Positions 37,146-46,753 of a stretch of DNA of 64,000 bases are shown piece by piece (positions within the stretch are counted from its first letter, which is position 1; every line of letters begins with the position of its first letter). A model generated the notes under the pieces. That model searched no databases, was not told the DNA's origin, and saw nothing but the letters and a program-made list of their open reading frames with translations. The DNA comes from Nitrospina sp. Its GTDB lineage: Bacteria > Nitrospinota > Nitrospinia > Nitrospinales > VA-1. The position numbers and the translations under genes are program-made. Location of the stretch: assembly GCA_018697205.1 (NCBI GenBank), contig JABHTG010000057.1:160792-224791 (forward strand), in the 5' to 3' direction.

Positions 37146-37943
37146 TTAGTAAGGGTTCTGAACAAAACCCCCGTCAATATTAAAATTCGATGCAGTGATC
37201 CAACTTGATAGATCCGAAGCTAAAAAAAGAACTAAACCCGTGACATCATCTGGAACTCCCATCCGCTTAAGTAATAATGTCTCAGCTGAGGAAGCCCGAA
37301 TACTATCAACTATACCCGGTAAGTCATCTCCTGATTTTTTAGCAATATTCTTAGCTTCATCGTCCCAGGACTTTGACCAGACAGGCCCAGGAGAAACCGA
37401 ATTAACGAGTACTTTATCGCTGGCAAGAGCACGTGCAAGTGAAATGGTTAAGTTGCATAATCCTGCTTTAACTGCACTATAGTGAGGAAATACATCTCCG
37501 GGACGACTTGCTGCAACAGATGTTATATTGATAATTCTCGGCGATGCAGATTTCTTTAAGGACGAGCTAAACAAACGGCAGGCCCTTACGGCTGACATAA
37601 GGTTAATATCAAATACTTCCTGCCAGTCTTCATCACTAAGATCGAAAAATCCTGCCAGTTTCTGAATCGATCCTACATTATTGATAAGAATATCAACCCC
37701 TCCCATTGCTAAAATTGTTTCATCATGAAATACCTGGATATCATCTGGCTTAGAAAAATCGGCTGAGAAAAAAAAATGTCCTGTCCCAAAAATTTCACTT
37801 TCAATAGCATTCAGTCGTTCGGTATTACGCGCTGATCCGGCAACATGAGCACCTGCCTCACCAAAAGCCAAAGCTAAACTTCTTCCAATTCCTTCACTAA
37901 CGCCTGTAATGACCACTTTGCGATTTTTTAAGTTTATATTCAT
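37146..37943 (-). CDS. Short-chain dehydrogenase/reductase (SDR)
   Basis: 265 residues, classical SDR. The nucleotide-binding turn is GVSEGIGRSLA, the structural NNVGS replaces NNAG, and the catalytic residues are Ser in NITSVAAS and Tyr/Lys in YSAVKAG. Arg in SARNTERL after the second strand suggests NADP(H) use. It is similar in layout to 3-oxoacyl-ACP reductases, but the substrate is unknown. It lies upstream of the phosphohexomutase gene on the same strand with a 75-bp gap. Confidence 0.88.
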   Translation of the reverse strand: MNINLKNRKVVITGVSEGIGRSLALAFGEAGAHVAGSARNTERLNAIESEIFGTGHFFFSADFSKPDDIQVFHDETILAMGGVDILINNVGSIQKLAGFFDLSDEDWQEVFDINLMSAVRACRLFSSSLKKSASPRIINITSVAASRPGDVFPHYSAVKAGLCNLTISLARALASDKVLVNSVSPGPVWSKSWDDEAKNIAKKSGDDLPGIVDSIRASSAETLLLKRMGVPDDVTGLVLFLASDLSSWITASNFNIDGGFVQNPY

Positions 37944-37994
37944 GCTAAAATTATTTTCTTTTTTAATGCTTAATTATCTTCCCATATTAAATTT

Positions 37995-38348
37995 ATGGTA
38001 ACTGAATTACTCCCAAACCTTTCGCCGTCATCATCTCTTATCTGGATTGCCCCGGCGATTGTGTTTCATATTTTAAATATATTCTTAGGCGCCTTCATGG
38101 CATTCCAAAAAAAAACTCCCGCCATTATTAAAGTGCATGGCTTTTTATACTACGGAGTTATTATTTCTCTGATTAATTTCCTTATAATAAATCAGCTACA
38201 TGAAGAAAATACGATTTGGGACTACCTAGTTTTTGCCTACTTTATCACACTCGTACCTTTCAGCAAACGATGGGACGTCCTAGTACACGCATTTATTTCC
38301 TTGATTGGGCTAACCCTTCTACCTGTCCTCATTATTCTGCAAATGTAA
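37995..38348 (+). CDS. Small membrane protein, function unknown
   Basis: 117 residues with about four hydrophobic helices (near 15-40, 47-66, 73-90 and 95-115), separated by short charged loops. I do not recognise the family. It is divergent from the SDR gene (51-bp gap) and convergent with the ferredoxin gene. The ATG has no strong ribosome binding site. Confidence 0.6.
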   Translation: MVTELLPNLSPSSSLIWIAPAIVFHILNIFLGAFMAFQKKTPAIIKVHGFLYYGVIISLINFLIINQLHEENTIWDYLVFAYFITLVPFSKRWDVLVHAFISLIGLTLLPVLIILQM

Positions 38349-38431
38349 AAAACATAATACAAGTGAAGAAAAAAAATTATTATACGTTTTTGATCTTATG
38401 GTTAGTAGCTGCGAGAGGGGTAGTGAGAAAC

Positions 38432-38737
38432 TTAATCCTTAATTCCTGCTTTAATAGTAACGGGGCCAAATACTTTTGTGCGACAGCCGAGTCTTTGATG
38501 AGGTTCTAGTCGATGGATTTTTTCAAAAAGAGTTTGCTCGCTTACGTTTTCAAGTGGACTTGGTTCTATTACACATTTACCACAAAGACCCATGCCCCTA
38601 CAATTTAATTGCGTATTTATCCCTTTATAAAGATCTATATCTTGAAATAATGCAGACTTTCTTAAATTAGCACCATAACCCAACTTATACTCCTTAGATT
38701 CACCTGACTCCTCATTGGTTATAGTAACCTTTGGCAT
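38432..38737 (-). CDS. 2Fe-2S ferredoxin-like protein
   Basis: 101 residues with a plant-type [2Fe-2S] site: Cys46, Cys52, Cys55 (CRGMGLCGKC) and Cys85 (RLGCRT). The protein begins MPKVTITN and ends with a short basic tail, with no targeting signal. It would be a soluble electron carrier. It lies 115 bp downstream of the cysNC-like gene on the same strand; a link to sulfate reduction is possible but not shown, since no APS/PAPS reductase gene is in the window. Confidence 0.85.
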   Translation of the reverse strand: MPKVTITNEESGESKEYKLGYGANLRKSALFQDIDLYKGINTQLNCRGMGLCGKCVIEPSPLENVSEQTLFEKIHRLEPHQRLGCRTKVFGPVTIKAGIKD

Positions 38738-38852
38738 TTTATTTTAGACCTCGATTATAAGACAAATTAAACGCGGGAAACACCTATTTTGAACTTCATT
38801 AACTAAAAGTCAATCGTTTTCCAAAAGCGCATGTAAAAATAAGCATTGTGCA

Positions 38853-40679
38853 TTAAATGGAATAATTATGACCTGTAAGAATTTTTTTATTTTTCAAATA
38901 CTTGCAAATTTCATCAACTGCTTCCTTTTCTTTTTCTACTTCTGCTAAAGTTAGCTTTAAAGCATAGTCACCCGTTATCTCTTTTTCATCAGCGACAAAT
39001 ACTTCCACAACTGGGCTTGGTTCAACTAATAAGCGAAGGTCTGTATGATCTTCCTGATTAAAAATATTGGATGTTGATATGACCACATGACCTGCATCCA
39101 GAAACAGTTTTGCTACTTCACCGAATCGCCGCAGCACTTCACCTTCTTGCTTTTTATGCCCTGCACCAATATCAGCAGAAACTCCTAATGCCACATTACG
39201 CCCATCTAATAAATAACTCTGATAATTAAACTCAAATAGTTTTTTCTCAAGGCTTTTGGCTAGTTTTGACTTCCCTATTCCAGAGGGGCCCACAATCAAA
39301 ATAAGCGTCGACTGATGTCCATTACGATAAGCCCTTTCTTCTAACTTAATATCGCTCTTCAACCAATGAAAATCTCGATGTCGAACTTCGTCTCGTAACC
39401 GGTCGGTTTTATTTGCCTTGTATGTGGTAATGATTCCTCCACCACAAACATCGTATTCATCAACCAGAACAAATCGTCCTGTAGTTGGAACCGTTCCAAA
39501 TAAATCAAAGGCTACAGGGGTAGAAGTACGAAGTGTAACTTCGGCAACATCGTTTTTAGCTAAAAACTCTTGACCCTTAAGTGTTTCTAACGTCGAAGCA
39601 TCCACCACTTTTTTAAACTCCACGACTTTGCAAGGCACTTCTTGGGTAGTGAGTTTTAATGTATAAGTTCTTTCTTTGTCAAGATGGCGCTTACCCATCC
39701 AAAACACGTTGACATCAAACGTGGTAGAAACAATTGGTAATTCTGATCTGAGTGTTGCAACATCGCCACGCTCGACAAAAATCTGTTCCTCAAGAGTAAA
39801 GCCTATAGACTGAGACGCCTGAGCTTCTAAAGGTTGATTCTCAACACTCCACGCCTCAATTGTTTTAATTACTCCTATTTTATTTGAAGGTGAAAAAACA
39901 ACTTGGTCACCAACACTGACTGTTCCCGACTCAACTCTTCCAGAAATAATTCTACGCTCATCAAATTTGTAAACATCCTGAACTGGAAAGCGAAATGGTA
40001 GGTGCGTTGGTATTTGTTTTTCTGTGAATTGATCTAGCATCTTTAAAACACACGGCCCTTTATACCAAGGTATTTCTCCACTATTTTTTGCAATATTAAC
40101 TCCCAATTTAGCGGAAACAGGAATAAACTCTCTGGCCTCTATACCCATCGAACCAAGAAACTTTGTATATTCAGATTTAATCTTATGGTAAACACCCGAA
40201 TCATAATTAACTAAATCCATTTTGTTAATGACCACCGCCACCTGATTTAATCCAAGTAACTTGAGTATGTAGCCATGACGGCGTGATTGCTCTTGGATAC
40301 CTTCAAACGCGTCAATGAGAAGTAATGCTGACTCCGCATTAGCTGCCCCTGTGACCATATTCTTTAAAAATTCCTTGTGTCCAGGAGCATCAATAATCAC
40401 ATAGCGTCTTTTTTTTGTGTTGAAAAAAATTTGTGACGTATCAATTGTGATTCCTTGATCCTGCTCTTCCTCCAACGCATCAAGAAGAAAAGCGAATTCA
40501 AACTCTTTACCTTGACGCTCGCAAATATCCTTCACAAAATCTAATTTCCCAGTCGGCAAACTATCCGTATCAGACATAAGGCGACCAACCAAAGTCGATT
40601 TTCCGTGATCCACATGCCCCACAATAACCAACTTCATCAAACGATTATTTAATAAATTAACTTTACCATTATCACTCAT
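38853..40679 (-). CDS. cysNC: CysN (ATP sulfurylase GTPase subunit) fused to a divergent APS-kinase-like domain
   Basis: 608 residues. The CysN part (about 1-440) is an EF-Tu-like GTPase: GHVDHGKST (21-29), DAPGH, VINKMD and two beta-barrel domains. It powers ATP sulfurylase with CysD. The C-terminal domain (about 455-608) has the APS-kinase Walker A GPSGIGKS (464-471) and [10 protein letters not shown], where standard CysC has LDGDNVRHGL. It lacks the usual DPKGLYKKAR and NFTGIDSPYE segments and is roughly 20 residues short after the P-loop, so kinase activity is uncertain. cysD lies 51 bp upstream on the same strand. Confidence 0.88.
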   Translation of the reverse strand: MSDNGKVNLLNNRLMKLVIVGHVDHGKSTLVGRLMSDTDSLPTGKLDFVKDICERQGKEFEFAFLLDALEEEQDQGITIDTSQIFFNTKKRRYVIIDAPGHKEFLKNMVTGAANAESALLLIDAFEGIQEQSRRHGYILKLLGLNQVAVVINKMDLVNYDSGVYHKIKSEYTKFLGSMGIEAREFIPVSAKLGVNIAKNSGEIPWYKGPCVLKMLDQFTEKQIPTHLPFRFPVQDVYKFDERRIISGRVESGTVSVGDQVVFSPSNKIGVIKTIEAWSVENQPLEAQASQSIGFTLEEQIFVERGDVATLRSELPIVSTTFDVNVFWMGKRHLDKERTYTLKLTTQEVPCKVVEFKKVVDASTLETLKGQEFLAKNDVAEVTLRTSTPVAFDLFGTVPTTGRFVLVDEYDVCGGGIITTYKANKTDRLRDEVRHRDFHWLKSDIKLEERAYRNGHQSTLILIVGPSGIGKSKLAKSLEKKLFEFNYQSYLLDGRNVALGVSADIGAGHKKQEGEVLRRFGEVAKLFLDAGHVVISTSNIFNQEDHTDLRLLVEPSPVVEVFVADEKEITGDYALKLTLAEVEKEKEAVDEICKYLKNKKILTGHNYSI

Positions 40680-40730
40680 AATTACTCTTTATATTGATTT
40701 TATCTAGGAGGGATGAACACCTGCTTTAAA

Positions 40731-41534
40731 TCACATATACCCTCGGGCGCGAAGTTTTTGCATCGCGTATGTATTTTCCTGATCTTGAGCCCTACCTGAG
40801 CGTTCGGCGGATGTAGTATTTTTCAATTCTTCAATAACTTCGACTACATTTTTAGCGTTAGAATCAATAGGGAAGGTACATGGTGCACAACCCAGTGATC
40901 TGTAACGTTTCCCTTCAGCATTAGAAAAATAAAGATCAATAATTGGAATTTTTTCGCGATGGATATATTCCCAAACATTCAACTCAGTCCAGTGAAGAAT
41001 CGGGTGAATACGAATATGTGTATCAGGAGTAAAAGATGTTTTAAACTGATCCCAAAGCTCAGGAGGTTGATCCTTAAAGTTCCATTCAAAATTTTTATCA
41101 CGAGGTGAAAAATAACGCTCTTTTGCTCGAGTACCCTCCTCATCTCTACGTATACCAAGAATTAGGCCCGTGTATCCTTCCTGTTCCATTACCGAATGCA
41201 AACCCATGGTCTTTAATGCTTCACAGCAAACAAGCCGACCTTTTTCATGGTTCATCCCATCACTTAGCGCCTTCTCATTTTTTCCTACCACTAAGTTAAG
41301 TCCCCATTTTTTAGCAAACTCATCACGATACTTAATCATCGCTGGAATTTTATATGTCGTATCAATATGCACCAATGGAATAGGACAATGGCCAAAAAAT
41401 GCTTTTCGTGCAAGCCACACGAGCACAGTAGAATCCTTACCAATAGACCAAAGCATTGCCAGGTTTTTGAAGTTTTTATATGCCTCGCGCATTATGAAAA
41501 TGCTTTGATTTTCTAATTCGTCTAAATGATCCAT
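40731..41534 (-). CDS. cysD: Sulfate adenylyltransferase subunit 2
   Basis: 267 residues from the ATG at 41534. The family normally begins MDHLD.LE.QSI, exactly as here, so the 21 extra codons open up to 41597 are unlikely to be used. The PP-loop ATP pyrophosphatase motif is SIGKDSTVL, and [12 protein letters not shown] and [14 protein letters not shown] are typical CysD blocks. It makes adenosine 5'-phosphosulfate from sulfate and ATP with the GTPase encoded next. The order cysD-cysNC on one strand indicates an operon; cysS lies upstream, 279 bp away. Confidence 0.95.
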   Translation of the reverse strand: MDHLDELENQSIFIMREAYKNFKNLAMLWSIGKDSTVLVWLARKAFFGHCPIPLVHIDTTYKIPAMIKYRDEFAKKWGLNLVVGKNEKALSDGMNHEKGRLVCCEALKTMGLHSVMEQEGYTGLILGIRRDEEGTRAKERYFSPRDKNFEWNFKDQPPELWDQFKTSFTPDTHIRIHPILHWTELNVWEYIHREKIPIIDLYFSNAEGKRYRSLGCAPCTFPIDSNAKNVVEVIEELKNTTSAERSGRAQDQENTYAMQKLRARGYM

Positions 41535-41812
41535 AGTATAACTGTAATTACCTTGGAAAAAAAATAGGGCTATCGGACACTTTATCCCGTTCATCAAGTG
41601 GAATCAAGTGCTTATCAGTACTAGGAGAGAAAAAACACCTAGCAATTATTTTAAATAGAGCAAGAAATGGATTATGGGATAAATACTCACCATCGTCAAT
41701 ATTATTTCTCTTCGTGCAATAGCCTCAGAAATATTTTGGGAAAACTATAAAAATATTTTTGGATTGATTTAAGGTAGTTAATGAAGAGAATATCTTAACT
41801 TTCTGTTTTTGA

Positions 41813-43249
41813 TCATTTTATTTTCCACTCAGTTCCCTTTGATGTATCCTCTAGCACAATCCCCATTGTCTTTAACTCATCTCGACACTGATCTGCTCGA
41901 CCCCAATCCTTATTATTTCGAGCTTCATTTCGATCATTGACAAGACATTCGATTCTTTCAACATCAAGTTCACGCGCCGTTTTCTTGACTTCAAATATTT
42001 CCTGTCTGATTTGACCAAGCGAGCTTGTAAGCAAACCAAGTAATTCCCCTACAAACTTAAACGTCGCCAAGCGAACGGCCAGGTTTCTTTTTTCTCCTTC
42101 CCCACTATCAACACGACTGCAATCAAAATTTATCCCGCGTGACTCTTCGTTTAAATGAGCAACCACTACAGCAGTGTTAAAGTCGTCATTCATTGCCTTC
42201 TCGCATTTCGCTAAAAAAGAGCTGCTTTTGATCTCCTCTAAAGAAACACTACAATCATCTACTAAAGTTCTGGCGTTTTCTAAGGCCTCATAGAAACGCA
42301 ATATCACCTTTTCAGCATCCTCTAAGTTCTTCATGCTGAAATCTATAGGACTTCTATAATGACTGCTAATCAAAAACAAACGTAGCGCTTCTGGGTGAAA
42401 CTTTTTAAAAATGTCTCGCAGGGTAAAAAAGTTATCTAGCGATTTAGACATTTTCTCCTTATCAACATTAACAAACCCATTGTGTACCCAATACCTAGCG
42501 GGCAAACAACCTGTCACACCACAGGATTGTGCAATTTCGTTTTCATGATGGGGAAAAACTAAATCCTTCCCACCGCCATGAATGTCAAAACTCTCTCCAA
42601 AATATTTTCGCCCCATAGCAGAGCATTCTATATGCCACCCAGGACGCCCTTTCCCCCAAGGGCTATCCCATGCTGGTTCATCTGGCTTACTTTTTTTCCA
42701 TAAAACAAAGTCTAGTGCGTTACTTTTATTTTCGTTTACATCTACTCGAGCACCCGCTTGAAGATCTTCTATATTTTTTCCTGAGAGCTGTCCATAACCA
42801 TCAAAAGAATTTACCGAATAAAAAACATCTCCTCCTGACTCATATGCTTTTCCTCGTTCGATCAATGAGGAAATCATATCGAGCATTTCTTGGATGTGGT
42901 CTGTAGCCTTCGGTTCTTCCGTTGGTGATTGAATATGAAGCTGCCCCATATCGTCGTAAAATGCCTGGATAAATTTTTCGGTCAACTTCTCCCAAGAAAC
43001 ATTTTGCTCCTTGGAACGATTTATAATCTTGTCATCTATATCAGTAAAGTTTCTTACGTATTTGACATCGTATCCACAATGCTTCAAGTAACGAAAAATG
43101 ATATCAAAGACAACTCCTGATCGGGCATGGCCAACATGACAATAATCATAGACGGTTACACCACAAACATACATGCCCACCTTATTCTCACGTAAAGGCT
43201 CAAACACTTCCTTCTTGCCAGATAAAGTATTGAAAATTAATAGATTCAT
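41813..43249 (-). CDS. cysS: Cysteinyl-tRNA synthetase
   Basis: 478 residues, class I synthetase that charges tRNA-Cys. The zinc cysteine is in MYVCGVTVYD, the HIGH-like motif is CHVGHARS, the second zinc ligands lie in IECSAMG and GGGKDLVFPHHENE, and the KMSKS loop is KEKMSKSLDN. The C-terminal anticodon-binding part is complete. It is on the same strand as and upstream of the sulfate-activation genes, which supply sulfur for cysteine; the gap is too long to assume one transcript. Confidence 0.97.
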   Translation of the reverse strand: MNLLIFNTLSGKKEVFEPLRENKVGMYVCGVTVYDYCHVGHARSGVVFDIIFRYLKHCGYDVKYVRNFTDIDDKIINRSKEQNVSWEKLTEKFIQAFYDDMGQLHIQSPTEEPKATDHIQEMLDMISSLIERGKAYESGGDVFYSVNSFDGYGQLSGKNIEDLQAGARVDVNENKSNALDFVLWKKSKPDEPAWDSPWGKGRPGWHIECSAMGRKYFGESFDIHGGGKDLVFPHHENEIAQSCGVTGCLPARYWVHNGFVNVDKEKMSKSLDNFFTLRDIFKKFHPEALRLFLISSHYRSPIDFSMKNLEDAEKVILRFYEALENARTLVDDCSVSLEEIKSSSFLAKCEKAMNDDFNTAVVVAHLNEESRGINFDCSRVDSGEGEKRNLAVRLATFKFVGELLGLLTSSLGQIRQEIFEVKKTARELDVERIECLVNDRNEARNNKDWGRADQCRDELKTMGIVLEDTSKGTEWKIK

Positions 43250-43308
43250 AGCCGACTAACCTATCACCTTAAAAGTTGTAAAGTCAACTGCTTAGCATAC
43301 GATCCAAA

Positions 43309-44022
43309 TTACCTTTTTTTCGATTCTCCACCATCGATAAATATGATTTCTCCATTGACGAAAGGACTATCCAGTAGGTAATCCAATCCGCGGAGAACGT
43401 CCGATGTATTACCATGAGTTTTAGTAGGAATATTTTCCCTATGGCTTATAAGGTATTCATCAGAATTCCCAGATGGAGGTAGTATTAGACCTGGTGCAAT
43501 GCCATTAACGCGAACTGTTTCACCCCAACTAACAGCAGAAAGTTCAGTTAGGTGAGCTAACGCTGATTTACTAACCGAGTAAGCACCAAAAGTAGAGATC
43601 CTTTTTAATATACGCTGGTCCAAAATATTTATAATGAGCCCACTATCGATCTTTTTTTTAAACTCTCTCATTAAAATAAATGGCGCCATGAGGTTAATAT
43701 TAATTGTATCAAGAAGTTCTGAGTTAGACGTTTCTTCAAGCTCTTTTTGAATAAAGTTAGCGGCTGAGTTAACAAGAAGGTCAATGGATTTAAAGTCTGC
43801 TAAAACTTGATCCATCAACAAGGAAGTAAGACTAAAATCTGCGAAATCGGCACAATAAATTTTGCATTGGACACCAAACTTTCTCACTTCTTTAGCTGTT
43901 CGCTCGGCCGATTCTTTTGATCTTCCATAATGAAGAGCAATACCATATCCGCGTCCTGCCAGATGAAGGGCTATAGAGCGACCTAATCTAACAGCACCTC
44001 CTGTCACTAAAGCTGTTGGCAT
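43309..44022 (-). CDS. Pteridine-reductase-like SDR
   Basis: 237 residues. The cofactor loop TGGAVRLGRS matches the TGxxxRxG form typical of pteridine reductases (PTR1/FolM) and differs from the GxxxGIG of most SDRs. NSAANF and YSVSKSAL (catalytic Tyr and Lys) follow. The Asp in ILDQR takes the place of the usual Ser and is also seen in PTR1-type enzymes. It probably reduces dihydrobiopterin- or dihydrofolate-type substrates with NADPH. It ends 59 bp downstream of cysS start and is divergent from moaB. Confidence 0.8.
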   Translation of the reverse strand: MPTALVTGGAVRLGRSIALHLAGRGYGIALHYGRSKESAERTAKEVRKFGVQCKIYCADFADFSLTSLLMDQVLADFKSIDLLVNSAANFIQKELEETSNSELLDTININLMAPFILMREFKKKIDSGLIINILDQRILKRISTFGAYSVSKSALAHLTELSAVSWGETVRVNGIAPGLILPPSGNSDEYLISHRENIPTKTHGNTSDVLRGLDYLLDSPFVNGEIIFIDGGESKKR

Positions 44023-44209
44023 AAACTTCTCTTTGCTTTAATTATGTTATGATATATTGATAATTCTAGCTCCTATATACCAAACTGAGCGCTATTATTA
44101 AAAATAAATTTAAATTAACAGTTTAAAGTTTTCACCCTAAGTGTCAGTTTCAGGCTCTATGTAAATAAATACACAGCGCAATTTATCTATTTTTAAACAC
44201 AATCAACCC

Positions 44210-44731
44210 ATGAGTAATACGGCAAAAGGAAAATCCGTAAATATTGTAGTTTTGACTGTAAGCGATACGCGAACGATCGAAAATGATAAATCGGGAGATA
44301 CCCTAGTAAAGCGGCTAAAAACAGCTGGTCACTATCTTGTAGAAAAACGAATAGTCAAAGACGAATTAGCTTTACTAAAGGCTGTGCTTCAAGAGTGGAT
44401 CAACTCATCTGACGTAGACGTTATCATAGCCACTGGAGGCACTGGTGTTACAGGAAGAGACGTGACACCCGAAGCTTTCGAATCTTTATACGAGAAGCCC
44501 ATTCCCGGCTTTGGAGAACTCTTCCGGTGGTTGAGCTATCAAAATATTAAGACTTCTACTATACAATCTCGAGCAACTGCAGGTGTTGCGAATGGAACTT
44601 TTCTTTTTGCTTTACCTGGCTCCACCGGCGCTTGCAAAGATGCATGGGATATGATTATCGTGCACCAGTTGGACAGTAACCATAAACCTTGCAACTTGGT
44701 AGAATTAATGCCTCGGTTGATGGAGAAGTAG
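44210..44731 (+). CDS. moaB: MoaB/Mog-type molybdenum cofactor protein
   Basis: 173 residues, MoCF-biosynthesis fold. The motif ATGGTGVTGRDVTPEA is the MPT-binding loop, and SRATAGVANGTFLFALPGSTGACKDAW is the second conserved block, including PGS. MoaB/Mog proteins bind and adenylylate molybdopterin before molybdenum insertion. MoeB, which activates the sulfur carrier earlier in the pathway, is encoded at 32.5-33.7 kb. rluD starts 30 bp downstream on the same strand. Confidence 0.92.
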   Translation: MSNTAKGKSVNIVVLTVSDTRTIENDKSGDTLVKRLKTAGHYLVEKRIVKDELALLKAVLQEWINSSDVDVIIATGGTGVTGRDVTPEAFESLYEKPIPGFGELFRWLSYQNIKTSTIQSRATAGVANGTFLFALPGSTGACKDAWDMIIVHQLDSNHKPCNLVELMPRLMEK

Positions 44732-44761
44732 AGTCCCGCTAATTCAAAATATATTTTTTCT

Positions 44762-45706
44762 ATGAGAAGGTTAGAGTTTTTAGTCGACTCCAATCACCAC
44801 GCACTCAGGTTGGATGTTTTTCTTTCTGAAAACCAAAACGAATTCAGTCGGTCTCACCTGAAAAAACTAATCGAACAAGGTAATGCATCTGTTAACGATT
44901 CTCCAGCACAGTCTAAATATAAGATCAAAACTGGCGACAAAATAATTCTTACTATTTTTCCACCCACCTCTTCAAGGGTAGAAGCTGAGTCCATACCCCT
45001 TACAATCATATATGAAGATGAGGCAATGCTAGTGGTAAATAAACCGGCTGGCATGGTAGTCCACCCCGCACCGGGACATACAAAAGGGACTCTGGTTAAT
45101 GCACTATTAAACCACTGTTCCAATTTACCCGGGATTGGTGGAGTTGAGCGACCGGGTATTGTACACCGCCTCGATAAGGATACCTCAGGCGTTGTACTTA
45201 TTGCCAAAAATGAGATCGCCCACCGCGTTCTAGCCAATCAATTTAAAGATAGAAAAATTAAAAAAACTTACCTCGCCCTCGTACGCGGCACAATAAAGCC
45301 TACTTCTGGAGTTATCGAAACTGCAATAGGAAGGCACAAAACCAATCGAAAGAAAATGACTGCCACCTTAAAAAATGGTCGCCAAGCAGAAACCCGTTAC
45401 GAAGTAATAGAGACTCTTGGACATTTTTCTTACCTGCGGCTATTTCCTAAAACAGGACGCACTCATCAAATCAGAGTCCATCTAGCTTCAATTCACCATC
45501 CTATTCTTGGGGATACGCTATATGGCGGTAAAGTTCTGGCGCCCTACCAAAATATGCCCCGCCAAGCTCTGCATGCCTATAAAATAGAAATTAACCACCC
45601 AATACACCAACAACCTTTAATTTTTGAAGCCAAAATTCCTTCAGATATAGAAAACTACCTCTCAGAATATCGTCAAAGTTTCCACCTCAAAAAAATCCAT
45701 AGCTAA
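44762..45706 (+). CDS. rluD: RluD-family 23S rRNA pseudouridine synthase
   Basis: 314 residues. An S4 RNA-binding domain (about 15-75) precedes the synthase domain. The catalytic Asp138 is in HRLDKDTSG, with KKTYLALV, KTGRTHQIRVH and LGDTLYGG further on. RluD-type enzymes make pseudouridines in helix 69 of 23S rRNA; RluC/RluA specificity cannot be excluded on sequence alone. The ATG has only a weak AAGG-like site after its start region, and the gene is probably co-transcribed with moaB. Confidence 0.92.
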   Translation: MRRLEFLVDSNHHALRLDVFLSENQNEFSRSHLKKLIEQGNASVNDSPAQSKYKIKTGDKIILTIFPPTSSRVEAESIPLTIIYEDEAMLVVNKPAGMVVHPAPGHTKGTLVNALLNHCSNLPGIGGVERPGIVHRLDKDTSGVVLIAKNEIAHRVLANQFKDRKIKKTYLALVRGTIKPTSGVIETAIGRHKTNRKKMTATLKNGRQAETRYEVIETLGHFSYLRLFPKTGRTHQIRVHLASIHHPILGDTLYGGKVLAPYQNMPRQALHAYKIEINHPIHQQPLIFEAKIPSDIENYLSEYRQSFHLKKIHS

Positions 45707-46337
45707 GAAAAAAAATAAGTGCATTGGTACTCTTTAGTTTTGTTGATAGTAAAAATCATCAAAAAGTGGCCAATTAATAAAATACCGCATTGCCTGTGAA
45801 AAAAATGTTAATAGAAGCTGCTTTATGTTGGGAAAAAAGACTTCTTAGGTTTTCAAGTTACCCTCAAGTCTTTTCACAAAATAAATAATAACGCATTTAT
45901 TTTCAAATAATTAAATTAAGAATAAAAGATAATAGATATTACTTCAAAAAACAAATTCTGAAGCGGTTAATCTTTTTTCACAGAGAGAGTTCACTTGGAC
46001 CAAAACCACAAATTCCCTATTTTTAAAGGTGCTGGATAATAGACAATAAACACTATATTCCTATACCCTTTATCAAAGGCTCTCCAATTAAAAATAAAAA
46101 AATAATTCCCCTGTAATGCTTAAATATAGGGGTTTCTAGGTCGCCATTTTTTTGACAACCTGATTCCCCAAGTCTGGTAAAAGAAAAATAATTATTCACT
46201 TTGACAAAATCAATTTTCTCAATAAACATGGATGTTTTTACCCTGTGACCTTAAAGCGGGCTCTCCTATCAAGAGATACCAAAATATACAGCCTTAATCA
46301 CTCTAGCCTTAAGGGTATTAACCCACCCTGAGCTTAC

Positions 46338-46364
46338 AAAAAACAGGTTTTTCACAAACCTGTT
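46338..46364 (-). terminator. Rho-independent terminator-like hairpin on the minus strand
   Basis: AACAGGTTT (46342-46350) and AAACCTGTT (46356-46364) are perfect 9-bp complements around a 5-base loop. Read on the minus strand, the stem is followed by a run of T residues (A run at plus 46338-46343). No minus-strand gene ends here, so it may end an unannotated transcript starting between here and rodA. Confidence 0.5.
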
Positions 46365-46462
46365 GATAAGATAAGAAAAACTCTATGCTTGAATATTTTA
46401 ACAGCCAAAAAATGGTTTAATTATCCGTCAAAAAATAAGATTAAATATTATCTAATAAAGTG

Positions 46463-46485
46463 TTGGTAACGCTTGCCAATTTTTT
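46463..46485 (+). terminator. Possible plus-strand terminator hairpin
   Basis: TTGGTAA (46463-46469), loop CGC, and TTGCCAA (46473-46479) pair over seven positions with one G-T pair, and six T follow. The palindrome could also be an operator. No plus-strand gene ends within 700 bp. Confidence 0.35.
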
Positions 46486-46501
46486 AAGAGTAAAATCCTA
46501 C

Positions 46502-46529
46502 GGGATAAGCCTAAGGCTTTAGCCCTTTT
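46502..46529 (+). terminator. Possible plus-strand hairpin with T-run
   Basis: AAGCC (46507-46511), loop TAA and GGCTT (46515-46519) form the inner stem. GGG (46502-46504) and CCC (46523-46525) can close it across a small internal loop, and TTTT follows. It lies 17 bp after the previous hairpin. Confidence 0.35.
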
Positions 46530-46753
46530 ATCTCCTTAAATTTTTCTAGATACTTTTGCCCCCCTTAACGCACTACCTAATGCCGCTTTTAAATAACTTC
46601 AGAGTAAATATACGGCCCAAGTCGCTTTCAAGGAGAATAAAACTATTTATTATTAACTAATATAATTTTTAATTAACGGGTTAATAACTATCTGTTTTAT
46701 ATATTAAAATCTGATTATCAATAAAGTAAACTATGCTAGGATATAAATAGATT

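Larger units (their letters stand above)
45707..46753. other. 1 kb gene-free region with several hairpins
   Basis: No frame longer than a few dozen codons fits a protein, on either strand. The stretch is AT-rich but contains GC-rich islands. Three hairpins with T-runs are listed separately. Two related blocks recur: CCCTTTATC...AAAGGCTCTCC at 46067-46086 and CCCTGTGACC...GGGCTCTCC at 46241-46266. No tRNA, tmRNA, SRP RNA or RNase P signature is recognisable. It may encode small RNAs or a long rodA leader. Confidence 0.4.

Noticed and set aside
41535..41597. N-terminal extension of cysD
   Set aside because: CysD proteins begin MDHLD; the 21 extra codons have no counterpart in the family.
46350..46372. 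DnaA-box-like TGTTGATAA near an AT-rich gap, possible replication origin
   Set aside because: Only a single box with one mismatch, partly inside a hairpin, and no dnaA, dnaN or gidA gene nearby.
46463..46480. Sigma-54 -24/-12 promoter (TGG...TTGC)
   Set aside because: The spacing between GG and GC is two bases too short, and the sequence is better explained as a palindrome or hairpin.
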